Below, piece after piece: positions 34,639 to 42,818 of a DNA stretch of 64,000 nt. Within the stretch, counting starts at the first letter, position 1, and every line of letters begins with the position of its first letter. Under the pieces are notes generated by a model, which saw nothing but the letters and a program-made list of their open reading frames with translations, searched no databases and was not told where the DNA came from. The position numbers were made by a program, and so were the translations under genes. The DNA is from Myxococcus stipitatus (lineage in GTDB: Bacteria > Myxococcota > Myxococcia > Myxococcales > Myxococcaceae): contig NZ_CP102770.1 of NCBI RefSeq assembly GCF_038561935.1, forward strand, positions 1,922,001-1,986,000, in the 5' to 3' direction.

Positions 34639-36193
34639 GGCGCCGGTCCTCCACTTCGGGCCGCGCCTGCCCAAGGACCCCAGCACGAACCAACGGCTGC
34701 GGTGGAGCGAGCGCCGCTTCGTCCTCTGGCCCGCACTGATGTACCGCGTGGTGGCACCCGAGGTGCGCGACCGCGAGCTCAACGTCCTCCAGAAGGCGGT
34801 GCTCGGGATGTGCCGTGCGGGTACGACCAACGTCCAACGCGTTGGCGAGCGCCTCCACATTCACGCCGACCTCGCCGCGCTCATCTACCTGGAGCTGCAG
34901 GAGCGCGGGCTGCTTGGCAGCAACGGACTACCGACGGAGAAGGGACGCGAGCTCTTCGAGGAGGAGACCCTCGATGCGCGCCGGATGGTCACAGGCCACG
35001 TGTTCCAGGACCCGTGGTCCGGGGACCTCTGGCCGCGCTTCGTCGAGAAGCTCGACTACGTCGAGTTGCAGCAGAACCCCAACGGGTTCCCCGACCTCGT
35101 GCTCGGCTCCAAGGGCAAGCCCCGCCGGGAGAGAGCATTTGCGGTGCTCCCCGGCGACCTCGCGATCCCTCCGGCGCCCGGTGCTACTGACATCGTTCGC
35201 GCTACCCGTCGGCATCGCTCGGCGCTTCGACGCTCGGATTCCTATGAGAGCGCAGACGAGGACGACACGTTCGCGCACGGGGGGAGCGTCGTTCTCGAGC
35301 GGGTGTCGCTCGTGGACGATCGGCCCACGCCGGTGTTCGTCACGAGCTTCATGTACCTGCCCGAGGCCGGTGACCTAGCGGGCGAGTGGCACGCGTGCGA
35401 TCCCTTCGGACTCGGCGTTAGCCCGACGCTTCGACGAGCACTCGAACGCGAGATGCGATCGTCATCCGGTCTCCGTTCGGTCCTCGAGGGCATGATCGGC
35501 CGCTCGCTCGACGAGCAGATGCAGGACCAGCAGCGCTGGGCAGGCGAGATTCGCGCGATGGCGATCAACAATGTCGAGAAGGCGCTGTCGACCAGTGCGC
35601 GCGATCTGCCCCAGTACGAAGACCTCGTGGCGCTCGAGTACGCCCACGTTGAGGCTGAGCTGCTCGGCGATTCGTGCCCGGACCACAAGCTCCGCGCCCT
35701 CGTCGGCGATGCCCGGCGCGCGCTCGAGGCCACGTTCGGCGCACTCTTCCAGCGCCATCCTCCGCGCCAAGTCTGGCGACGCGTCTACACCGATCGTCGG
35801 CCTGTCGAGGACGACGTCTACTGCCAAGGTGTCTACGAAGCGTCGGCGAAGGCCGTTGGCTTCCACGTACCGCTGCCGGAGGCGCTCGCTCGCGTGAAGC
35901 CCAACCACGTGAAGGCCGCGTGCTACCCCGATGGCAACTGGCGTCTCCGCGGCGCGATCATCGCCGCCGTGCTCGCAGCACGCGACGACCGCGCGCATCC
36001 ACTTCGTCGCGCCGCAGCTCAAGAGCCGAAGCTCCTCGAACTACTCGACGGCGTCGCGAGGGCCGGCGGTGCGGTTCATGCCGGCGCTGAGCGTCTATCC
36101 CTTCAGTCGGTGCTGCCTGTCGTCGCCGACGTCCACCGCGCCGTGGGTCTGCTCTCCGGCCTCGGCCAGCCGCTCGATTCCGCGAGGATCTGA
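34616..36193 (+). CDS. Uncharacterised defence-operon protein with winged-helix-like domain
   Basis: A 525-residue protein from the ATG at 34616, preceded by GGAGGGA inside the helicase 3' end. I do not recognise a family. Residues ~55-110 (LNVLQKAVLGMCRAG ... LAALIYLELQERGLL) look like a winged helix-turn-helix. The middle contains FPDLVLGSKGKPRRERAFAV, which could suggest a nuclease-like or PLD-like region but lacks a full catalytic motif. There are no membrane segments. Its position between helicase and AAA+ ATPase, with overlap on one side and a 6-bp gap on the other, makes it a core component of the system. Confidence 0.8.
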   Translation: MALLFKREAPVLHFGPRLPKDPSTNQRLRWSERRFVLWPALMYRVVAPEVRDRELNVLQKAVLGMCRAGTTNVQRVGERLHIHADLAALIYLELQERGLLGSNGLPTEKGRELFEEETLDARRMVTGHVFQDPWSGDLWPRFVEKLDYVELQQNPNGFPDLVLGSKGKPRRERAFAVLPGDLAIPPAPGATDIVRATRRHRSALRRSDSYESADEDDTFAHGGSVVLERVSLVDDRPTPVFVTSFMYLPEAGDLAGEWHACDPFGLGVSPTLRRALEREMRSSSGLRSVLEGMIGRSLDEQMQDQQRWAGEIRAMAINNVEKALSTSARDLPQYEDLVALEYAHVEAELLGDSCPDHKLRALVGDARRALEATFGALFQRHPPRQVWRRVYTDRRPVEDDVYCQGVYEASAKAVGFHVPLPEALARVKPNHVKAACYPDGNWRLRGAIIAAVLAARDDRAHPLRRAAAQEPKLLELLDGVARAGGAVHAGAERLSLQSVLPVVADVHRAVGLLSGLGQPLDSARI

Positions 36194-36199
36194 CAGACC

Positions 36200-38680
36200 A
36201 TGAGCAAGAAGAACAAGCACCGCCATCAGCAGCAGCAACAGCAGCCCAAAGCACCCAGTTCCTCGCCGATGGCACAGGCGACGTCGCTCAGCGTGGCCCC
36301 TGCGGTCCCCGAGACGCCAGCCGCTGCGCTCGCGGCCATCACTGAAGCAAACGACGCTGTCGTCGCCGAGGCCACGGAGGAAGAGCTGAACGTCGCGCTC
36401 GCTACTCCTCCGTCCTCGGACGCGTCGAACGTCGATCTCGTCACGGCGGCGAAGCGGATCGACGAAACCCTCGCGCTGTTGAAGGCCCGGAGCGACCGGC
36501 TCGCGAAGCGTGAAGAGGAGCTCGCCGCACTCGAACAGACAGTGCTCGCGCGTGACGAAGAGCTGAAGGCGCGCGCGACTGCGCTCGAGGACGCGGAACG
36601 AGGAGCCAAGGAGGCACACGCCAGGGCGAAGCAGGCCGAAGAGGAGCTGCGGGCGCGCGAGGTCGACCTCCAGGGACGCGAGGTCGGGATTCGCGAGCGC
36701 GAGCTGAACGCAGAGGCGGGCTTCGCGGCCGAGCGCAGGGCATCGTTGAAGCAGCTCGACGAGGAGGCCGCGACTCTCCGCGACGAACTCTCCAAGGCCC
36801 GGGCGCAGATCGCCAAGGAGCGCGCGGACTGGGAGGCCCAGCGCCGCGCGGATGACGAGCGCTGGCGTGAGGAGCAGAAGCGAGCCTTAGCGATGCACGA
36901 GAGCGCTCTCGCGGAGATGGAGCGTTCGAGCGCCGAGCAACTCCGCGTCGAGCGCGAGCTGCTCTCGAAGGAGCGCGCGGAACTGAAGAAGCGCGCGGCG
37001 CAGGTCGAGCTCGAGCGGGATGTCCTGCGTGAGGATCGCGAGGCGTTCGACGAGCGCGTGGCGCGACGTGCCGCCCACGAACTTGAGGCAGCAAAGGCCA
37101 AGCAGAAGGACGTTGAGGCGCGCCTCGCGAGCGCGCAAGCGAGCCGGGACGAGCTCTACGAGAAGCTGCGTCTTCGCGACGAAGCTGAGCGCGCGTTGGG
37201 AAATCGACCGCTCGACGAGGTGAAGAGGGAGCTAGACAGCCTGATCCGGGAGCGTGACTCGCTGAAGGCGCAGCTCGCCAAGCGTCCGAACCATGATGTC
37301 TCCGAGCGTCTCGCTAGCCTCGAACGCGCGCAGGAGGAGTGGGAGTCGGAACGCGCCCGGCTCACGCAGGAGAGCGTCGCCGCCAGGACCGCGCTCGCGA
37401 AGGCATCGATCGCCGTCACAGAACTCGAGACACTCCGCGACCAGAAGGCTGCGCTGGAGAGTGCCCGCGACCTCCTGCACACGGCGCTCGAGGAGCTACG
37501 CAAGGACGTCAACGAGCGCATCCGACGCGCCGACGGCGTGAGCCCGTTCCCGGCGTGCAGCCAGATGGACGCCGACAGCGGGCTCCAGACCCAGACCCCA
37601 GTGACCGATGAGATCTCCGACCTGAAGGCGTTCTGCCAGGATCTCCAGCACCGCATCGCCATCGATCCGGCCAATCCCGACAAGGTGCTGTTCTACGAAC
37701 TGCGTGACATCCGCTGCTTCTTGGGCGGCCTCGCGATGAGCCGACTCCACCTGCTGCAAGGCATCAGCGGAACCGGCAAGACGAGTCTGCCTCTGGCGGT
37801 CGCGCGGGCGCTCGGTGCGGGCTCGACCCTCGTCGAGGTGCAGGCCGGCTGGCGAGACCGCCAGGACCTCGTCGGGCACTTCAACGCCTTCGAACGGCGG
37901 TTCTACGAGTCCGAGTTCCTCCAGGCACTCTACCGCGCGCAGTGCCCGCGCTATTCAGGGCTCGTCAACATCGTCGTTCTCGACGAGATGAACCTCTCAC
38001 ACCCCGAGCAGTACTTCGCGGACCTCCTCTCGGCGCTCGAGCAGGACCCGCATCTCCAGAAGCTCGATCTCATGACCGCGCCGGTCGAGCCCGCCCCGGC
38101 GAAGCTCCGCAACGGTCGCACGCTCACGATCCCGCAAAACGTGTGGTTCGTTGGCACAGCGAACCACGACGAGACGACGAAGGACTTCGCAGACAAGACC
38201 TATGACCGCGCTCACGTGATGGAGCTGCCTCGCAACCGCGCGCAGTTCCAGCCCCAGCGCCTGCCCGCGCGCGCGCCGGTCTCGTTCGACGCCGTTCGCT
38301 CGGCATTCGCCAAGGCGCAGCAGGCTCACGAAGCCAAGGCGAAGGAGGCCTACGCGTTCGTCGACGGCTCGTTTGCAGACATCCTCGGGCGTCGCTTCGG
38401 GGTGGGCTGGGGCAATCGCCTCGAGCGGCAGATGCTCGACTTCGTTCCGGTCGTCGTCGCGGCGGGTGGCACAGTGGGCGAGGCGGTCGACCACATCCTC
38501 GCGACGAAGCTCCTGCGCAAGGTCCGTGATCGGCACGACACTCGGCCCGAGGACCTCACGGCGCTCAGTGAGCGGATCGCGGAGGCTTGGCCGAAGCTCG
38601 ACAAGACCACCGGCGCTGTGCGCTCCATGGCCATCGTTCGCGACGAACTGCGTCGACTCGGAGCTGAGGAAGAGGCGTGA
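36200..38680 (+). CDS. Coiled-coil McrB-type AAA+ ATPase
   Basis: An 826-residue protein in two parts. After a His/Gln-rich start, residues ~75-435 are a long charged coiled coil (dense Glu/Arg/Ala, for example REEELAALEQTVLARDEELK). Residues ~470-826 are an AAA+ domain of the McrB/MoxR-like class with Walker A GISGTGKTSL (~520), Walker B VVLDEMNLSHPEQYFADLL (~592) and sensor 1 FVGTANHDETT. McrB proteins are GTP- or ATP-driven translocases that work with an McrC partner; the next gene (DUF2357) fits that role and overlaps by 4 bases. The coiled coil could act as a measuring or tethering arm. Confidence 0.9.
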   Translation: MSKKNKHRHQQQQQQPKAPSSSPMAQATSLSVAPAVPETPAAALAAITEANDAVVAEATEEELNVALATPPSSDASNVDLVTAAKRIDETLALLKARSDRLAKREEELAALEQTVLARDEELKARATALEDAERGAKEAHARAKQAEEELRAREVDLQGREVGIRERELNAEAGFAAERRASLKQLDEEAATLRDELSKARAQIAKERADWEAQRRADDERWREEQKRALAMHESALAEMERSSAEQLRVERELLSKERAELKKRAAQVELERDVLREDREAFDERVARRAAHELEAAKAKQKDVEARLASAQASRDELYEKLRLRDEAERALGNRPLDEVKRELDSLIRERDSLKAQLAKRPNHDVSERLASLERAQEEWESERARLTQESVAARTALAKASIAVTELETLRDQKAALESARDLLHTALEELRKDVNERIRRADGVSPFPACSQMDADSGLQTQTPVTDEISDLKAFCQDLQHRIAIDPANPDKVLFYELRDIRCFLGGLAMSRLHLLQGISGTGKTSLPLAVARALGAGSTLVEVQAGWRDRQDLVGHFNAFERRFYESEFLQALYRAQCPRYSGLVNIVVLDEMNLSHPEQYFADLLSALEQDPHLQKLDLMTAPVEPAPAKLRNGRTLTIPQNVWFVGTANHDETTKDFADKTYDRAHVMELPRNRAQFQPQRLPARAPVSFDAVRSAFAKAQQAHEAKAKEAYAFVDGSFADILGRRFGVGWGNRLERQMLDFVPVVVAAGGTVGEAVDHILATKLLRKVRDRHDTRPEDLTALSERIAEAWPKLDKTTGAVRSMAIVRDELRRLGAEEEA

Positions 38681-40884
38681 GCATTCGAGTCCACGACCGG
38701 CTCGGCGCAATCGACGAAGCGCGCAGCGGCGCTGCGCTTCTGGGCCGCTTCGTCGTACGCGAGGGCGCCCCGGGCGAGCTCTTCATGAACTCGCTCCCGG
38801 CTCACGACGGCATGTTCTTGGTGCCCGAGTCGGCAGGGCGCTGGCACCTGCTGCGAGGCTCCGAGCGTGTCGAGGGCACCTTTGCGCGCGCTCAAATGCT
38901 CGATCCGCTGGACGTCGCGAGTATTCGTACGGTCGGGCGCAGCTTGGGCGAGTTGGTCAACCAAGGCGGCACGTGGCTCGACATGCTCGATGTCTCGCCG
39001 TTGGTGCCGGGCATGTCGAACCGCGCTGAGTTTCAGCCCTTCGAGCAACTACTCAAGGAGAACGTCGGGCATCTCGCAGAGGTGTGCAGGAAGCCTCGTA
39101 CCCACCTGCGCGTCGAGGTCGAGCGGATGGCCGTTTCGCGCGCCCGGCGGTTTCCGGCGCAGGCCGCGAACTACCTCGCCGCGCACACGGAGGACTGGGA
39201 GCGGCCGACTCTGCGCTCTGTGGTCCCCAAGAGGATCCTCGCCACCGTCCGCGAGGACCAGTTCGACATCTACGAGAACCGCGTCGCAGTGCGGCTTGTT
39301 GACCACCTCGTGGTGTACCTGCGTCGGCGCGTTCACGAGGTGACGCGGCTCCTCCGTGTGTTCGCGGAGGCGGCTGGGAACCACCTCGCGGCAGCCGCTG
39401 GCTCACACTGGCGCCAGGGGCGCATCTACAAGCTGTGGGGGGAAACTCTCGACGCGAGTGAGGCGAAGCGGAAGGCCGAGCGCACCCTCGCGCAATTGAA
39501 ACACCTCCTGTTTACGATCTCCGGGCTGAAGGACTCGGTGCTGTACCGAGAGGTCCCGCGAAGGGCGACGGTGGGCACCACGCTCACGATGACGAACATC
39601 CTGAGCGACGACGCCCACTATCAGCGGGTCGCCGAGCTCTGGCTCGAGTGGGCCCGGCTCGGACAGGAGCGGGCCGTCCGGCCGCGAGCGTACTTCGAAG
39701 AGATGCAGGATCTCTGTCGCTCGTTCGACAGCTTCGCGCTGCTGCTGACGCTTCGGGCGCTCGACCAGCTCGGGTTCGAACCGACCAACCTTGAGCGGTC
39801 GCTCTCGGACCGCGAGGCAGAGGTGCGTCACGGCTCGCGCGTCGCGCGCTTGTCGTGGGCCATGGCCGACGGTGCAATCTCGCTTCACGGAGAGGGCGTC
39901 GAGCCGCTGCGCATCGTCCCGCTGTGCAGTTCCCTCGCGGCACTCGACGACGAGCAGCTTCGCGGCGTTCTCGCCGACGCTGATGCGCACGCGGGCACTG
40001 GCACGACGACGGTCATCCTCTACCCGTCACCTTCCGAGGCCGCTGCGTTCGAGCACCTCGCCCCGGATCTCGCTCTGCGGCTCCGCTCTCTGGCCCACGA
40101 GGTCAGCAAGGTCGGTCGGCGACCCGTCGGTTTCCTGCCTGTGTCCCCTTGGGACATCGGCAGCGTGGAGCGAATGGCACGCCAGCTTCGCTGGGTCACG
40201 ACTGCCCCGACGTTCCTCGCGTATCCGCCGATGATCGCAAGGCCGGATCTGCCGGAACTGAGCCGCGGGGACACTTGGCTCGAGGTCGCGGGCAACCAGC
40301 TCCGTATCGTGCACGCACCGCTGGAGAACGATGCCGTGCCCGCCAAGCGGTTTGTCGATGACGCCGCCGCGCAGCTCAAGCGGCTCGAGGAGGAACGGGA
40401 GAGCGTTTCTCTCAAACTGCGCGAGGCGGTTCGAGACCGTGGAGCCACGGGCGTCGTCAATGCGCGCAAGAAGGAGCTGAACGCGGAGATCACGGATGCG
40501 GAGAAGAGGCTTGAAGCACTCCGGCGCTTCGAGCGCGACCTGGCGAAGGCGGTCGGGGTGGTCGACGACCTGCTGGGTTGTCCGACCTGCAACACGCGCG
40601 CGGATGCGCGGCGCGACTTCAAGTCGATGGGCCAGCACTTCTCCTGCACGTGCTCGGACTGCTCGACGACGTGGGGCACCATCGCTTGCGGTCGCTGCTC
40701 GAACTCGATCCCTGTGCTGCGGCTCCACGGATTGGCTTGGACGACGCTGGTCGGCGAACCGGGGTGGGTCGACCGGATGCTGGGTGCTGACGTGCTCGCG
40801 GTGCCCTGGGTAGTCGGCACGGAGGTCGGGTTCGTGTGCCCGTCCTGCGGCAACTGCCCCGGGGATGCACTCACCGCCGCGTAG
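38677..40884 (+). CDS. DUF2357 protein with zinc ribbons (McrC-like, no nuclease seen)
   Basis: A 735-residue protein. Residues ~100-230 match DUF2357, the N-terminal domain of McrC-type partners: EFQPFEQLLKENVGHLAEVC, then RKPRTHLRVEVERM and TVREDQFDIYENRVAVRLVD. The usual C-terminal PD-(D/E)XK nuclease is not seen; instead there is a coiled coil (~570-625) and two or three zinc-ribbon pairs (CPTC near 634, CTCSDC and CGRC near 650-670, CPSCGNC near 722). Its start overlaps the McrB-like gene by 4 bases, supporting a McrBC-like pair. Last gene of the operon; a hairpin terminator follows 4 bp after the stop. Its last codons are duplicated at 46712. Confidence 0.85.
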   Translation: MSIRVHDRLGAIDEARSGAALLGRFVVREGAPGELFMNSLPAHDGMFLVPESAGRWHLLRGSERVEGTFARAQMLDPLDVASIRTVGRSLGELVNQGGTWLDMLDVSPLVPGMSNRAEFQPFEQLLKENVGHLAEVCRKPRTHLRVEVERMAVSRARRFPAQAANYLAAHTEDWERPTLRSVVPKRILATVREDQFDIYENRVAVRLVDHLVVYLRRRVHEVTRLLRVFAEAAGNHLAAAAGSHWRQGRIYKLWGETLDASEAKRKAERTLAQLKHLLFTISGLKDSVLYREVPRRATVGTTLTMTNILSDDAHYQRVAELWLEWARLGQERAVRPRAYFEEMQDLCRSFDSFALLLTLRALDQLGFEPTNLERSLSDREAEVRHGSRVARLSWAMADGAISLHGEGVEPLRIVPLCSSLAALDDEQLRGVLADADAHAGTGTTTVILYPSPSEAAAFEHLAPDLALRLRSLAHEVSKVGRRPVGFLPVSPWDIGSVERMARQLRWVTTAPTFLAYPPMIARPDLPELSRGDTWLEVAGNQLRIVHAPLENDAVPAKRFVDDAAAQLKRLEEERESVSLKLREAVRDRGATGVVNARKKELNAEITDAEKRLEALRRFERDLAKAVGVVDDLLGCPTCNTRADARRDFKSMGQHFSCTCSDCSTTWGTIACGRCSNSIPVLRLHGLAWTTLVGEPGWVDRMLGADVLAVPWVVGTEVGFVCPSCGNCPGDALTAA

Positions 40885-40888
40885 AGCT

Positions 40889-40922
40889 CGAATAGCCGCT
40901 ATGCGACTAAAGCGGCTATTCG
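40889..40922 (+). terminator. Terminator hairpin of the defence operon
   Basis: Stem CGAATAGCCGCT / AGCGGCTATTCG, 12 bp, with a 10-base loop, 4 bp after the DUF2357 stop. A related hairpin at 46742 shows it belongs to the duplicated segment. It also lies at the 3' end of the minus-strand small gene copy and could serve both directions. Confidence 0.75.
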
Positions 40923-40941
40923 GCGCGCGCCGTCCCCGCGC

Positions 40942-41208
40942 TCACCCCACGAGCTTCCTGAGCATCGCCATCCCTCGCTCAGCCTCCGCCGGCGTCGCGT
41001 CGGAGAGCTCGAGGTACACGCGGCCGCGGGCGTCGTAGAAGCTCTCGGTCTGCACCACCCACCGCTCGCGCTCGGGCGTGGCCAGCTCGACGTCGGCGGC
41101 GAGCTTGTGGAGCGCGGCGCTCACGAGGCGATGGCTGGTCCCCTTCGGGAGGCGGATCTTGAGCTGCGGCTCGAGGCTACCGTAGCGGCTCTCGCCCTGG
41201 CTCACCGT
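40942..41208 (-). pseudogene. Truncated copy of the 100-residue small protein
   Basis: Encodes residues ~14-100 of the protein at 46796-47098 (SQGESRYGS.EPQ, IRLPKGTSHR, VSAALHKLAA, SFYDARGRVYLELSDATPAE). The first ~13 codons and the promoter present in front of the intact copy are replaced by cassette DNA at 41208. A GTG at the junction could start a shortened product, but no promoter is visible. Confidence 0.8.
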
Positions 41209-41447
41209 TGCCCGGTGGGCCTTTGTCGCACCAGAGGAAGTGGGTACGCTGGGTGGAGCACTCCCATGCCCTCGGGCCCCATGACAGAGAGGAAGCCTAC
41301 GCTGGCGAGTCACGGCGGTTGCACGAGGTGTCGGGTCGCCCCACCGCCGAGAGGAGTGTACGTGCTCTCGAGAGTCCATGGGGCCGTGGCGAGACAGGGA
41401 AGGGCTGATTCTTCGGAGGGTACGCACCAGAAGGCGAGGTACACCCC

Positions 41448-42818
41448 ATGACATCCGTGTGGGGAATGGTGCTTCTGCTGGTGACACAAGCCCCAGGAGT
41501 GGACGGGCCGGTCGAAGGGGCGGAGCCCCTGGCCACTCCGGCCGAAGCCGTGCTGGGAGTGGAAACACCGCCCGCGGCAACGCGCGAGGGAAGAGGGTGG
41601 GAGTACCTCATCCGCCTGGAGACGAGCACGCTGGTGCTGCAGGCACGAGGAGGCGCGGGAGAGCAGGTGGGCTATGCGCAGCTGAGCCCGACGCTGCTGG
41701 TGGACGGAGGCGAGGAGTTTGGAGTCAACGTGGGCGCTCCCGTGAGGTTGCGGCTGTGGGGCGGCGAGGCGAGCGCAGGGTGGGTGCGCGAGGAGGACTG
41801 GGACAGTCTGTCGGACTGGGGGCAGCTGGTGCACGCCCTGAAGCTGGGCTCGGACAATTCCCCGGTGGGGCTGTGGGTGGGAGCGCTGGACAGCTACAGC
41901 CTTGCTTCAGGGCACCTGGTGCGGCGCTACTCCAACCGGGCCAACCCGGACTACCACCCGGCGGGAGCCTCCGTCACGGGTGCCGTGGGCCCCTTGTATG
42001 TGGAGTCCTTCGCCTCGGACGTACTGGGCGCGCGCCTCATGGGGGCGCAAGCCGAGTTGGATGTGGCGCACGTCTTCACCGGCCCGCCGAGGCAGCGGGG
42101 GCGCTACACCCTGGGACTGTCGGCGGTGCATGAGTGGGGCAGGGCCGGGGGTAAGTCACCGCCGGTGACGCTGGCGCACCTGGACGGGACAGCGGTGGTG
42201 GTGGTGCGCCGGGGCTTTGAGGCGCACCTGCTGGCCGGCTGGGGCGGGCGGCCGGGAGTGGGCGGCGCGTGGGGCCTGGTGGCGGGAGTGGGAGCGGACG
42301 CGGTGACGAGCACGCTGGACATGAAGTTGCGGCTGGAGGTGCGCCGGCAGCACGGCGGCTTCCGACAAGGCTTCTTCGGCCCAGACTACGAGCTGGCACG
42401 CTTCCGGGCCGTGAGCCCCGAGGGCGTGCCTCTGGCCGAGGCGCCCTTTCCGGACGGCTTTTCTGTCTACGGCGAGGCGGTGGTTGGCTGGGATGGCGTG
42501 CACTACCTCGGGCTGCAACGGCACTTGCAGCTGTCGCTGGGCGCGGAGGCCTTCACCTGGGGCCGCTTGGACGTGGACGGGCGCGTGGCGGTGCAGGTGT
42601 GGGGCCGCAACGTGGAGGTGGCCGTGAAGGGGCTGGCGGTGGGCCTGGGACAGCCTGGGGTGCGCTACCTTGCAGCGGCGGAGATGCGGTGGCGCTTTCT
42701 CGGGGGGCGCCTGTACGCGCTGGGCACGGGAGGGACGCAGCTGTTTCCCGAGACGGTAGGGACACTCCGGCCGGGGGCCTACGCCTCGGTGGGGCTGGGG
42801 GTAGACAATGCGCGCTGA
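41448..42818 (+). CDS. Outer-membrane beta-barrel-like protein, SitB-like position
   Basis: A 456-residue protein with a hydrophobic N-terminus (MTSVWGMVLLLVTQAPG) that may be a signal peptide, followed by many alternating beta strands with aromatic ends (WEYLIRLETSTLVLQ, VRLRLWGGEASAGW, YELARFRAV, VHYLGLQRHLQLSLGAEAFTW), typical of a myxobacterial outer-membrane barrel. It overlaps the lipoprotein toxin gene by 11 bases. In Myxococcus sitBAI operons the order is accessory SitB, toxin lipoprotein SitA, immunity SitI, and this gene occupies the sitB place. The family match is by context more than by motif. Confidence 0.6.
   Translation: MTSVWGMVLLLVTQAPGVDGPVEGAEPLATPAEAVLGVETPPAATREGRGWEYLIRLETSTLVLQARGGAGEQVGYAQLSPTLLVDGGEEFGVNVGAPVRLRLWGGEASAGWVREEDWDSLSDWGQLVHALKLGSDNSPVGLWVGALDSYSLASGHLVRRYSNRANPDYHPAGASVTGAVGPLYVESFASDVLGARLMGAQAELDVAHVFTGPPRQRGRYTLGLSAVHEWGRAGGKSPPVTLAHLDGTAVVVVRRGFEAHLLAGWGGRPGVGGAWGLVAGVGADAVTSTLDMKLRLEVRRQHGGFRQGFFGPDYELARFRAVSPEGVPLAEAPFPDGFSVYGEAVVGWDGVHYLGLQRHLQLSLGAEAFTWGRLDVDGRVAVQVWGRNVEVAVKGLAVGLGQPGVRYLAAAEMRWRFLGGRLYALGTGGTQLFPETVGTLRPGAYASVGLGVDNAR

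Larger units (their letters stand above)
40861..41208. repeat. Direct repeat 1 flanking the toxin cassette
   Basis: About 348 bp covering the last 8 codons of the DUF2357 gene, the hairpin terminator and most of a minus-strand small gene. It matches 46712-47062 in the same orientation, roughly 90% identical by eye. Similarity ends abruptly at 41208. Confidence 0.85.

Noticed and set aside
25569..41000. CRISPR array or cas genes expected near a CARF regulator
   Set aside because: No regularly spaced repeats and no Cas10, Csm or Cas6 motif seen; the CARF-like domain is of the RtcR type.
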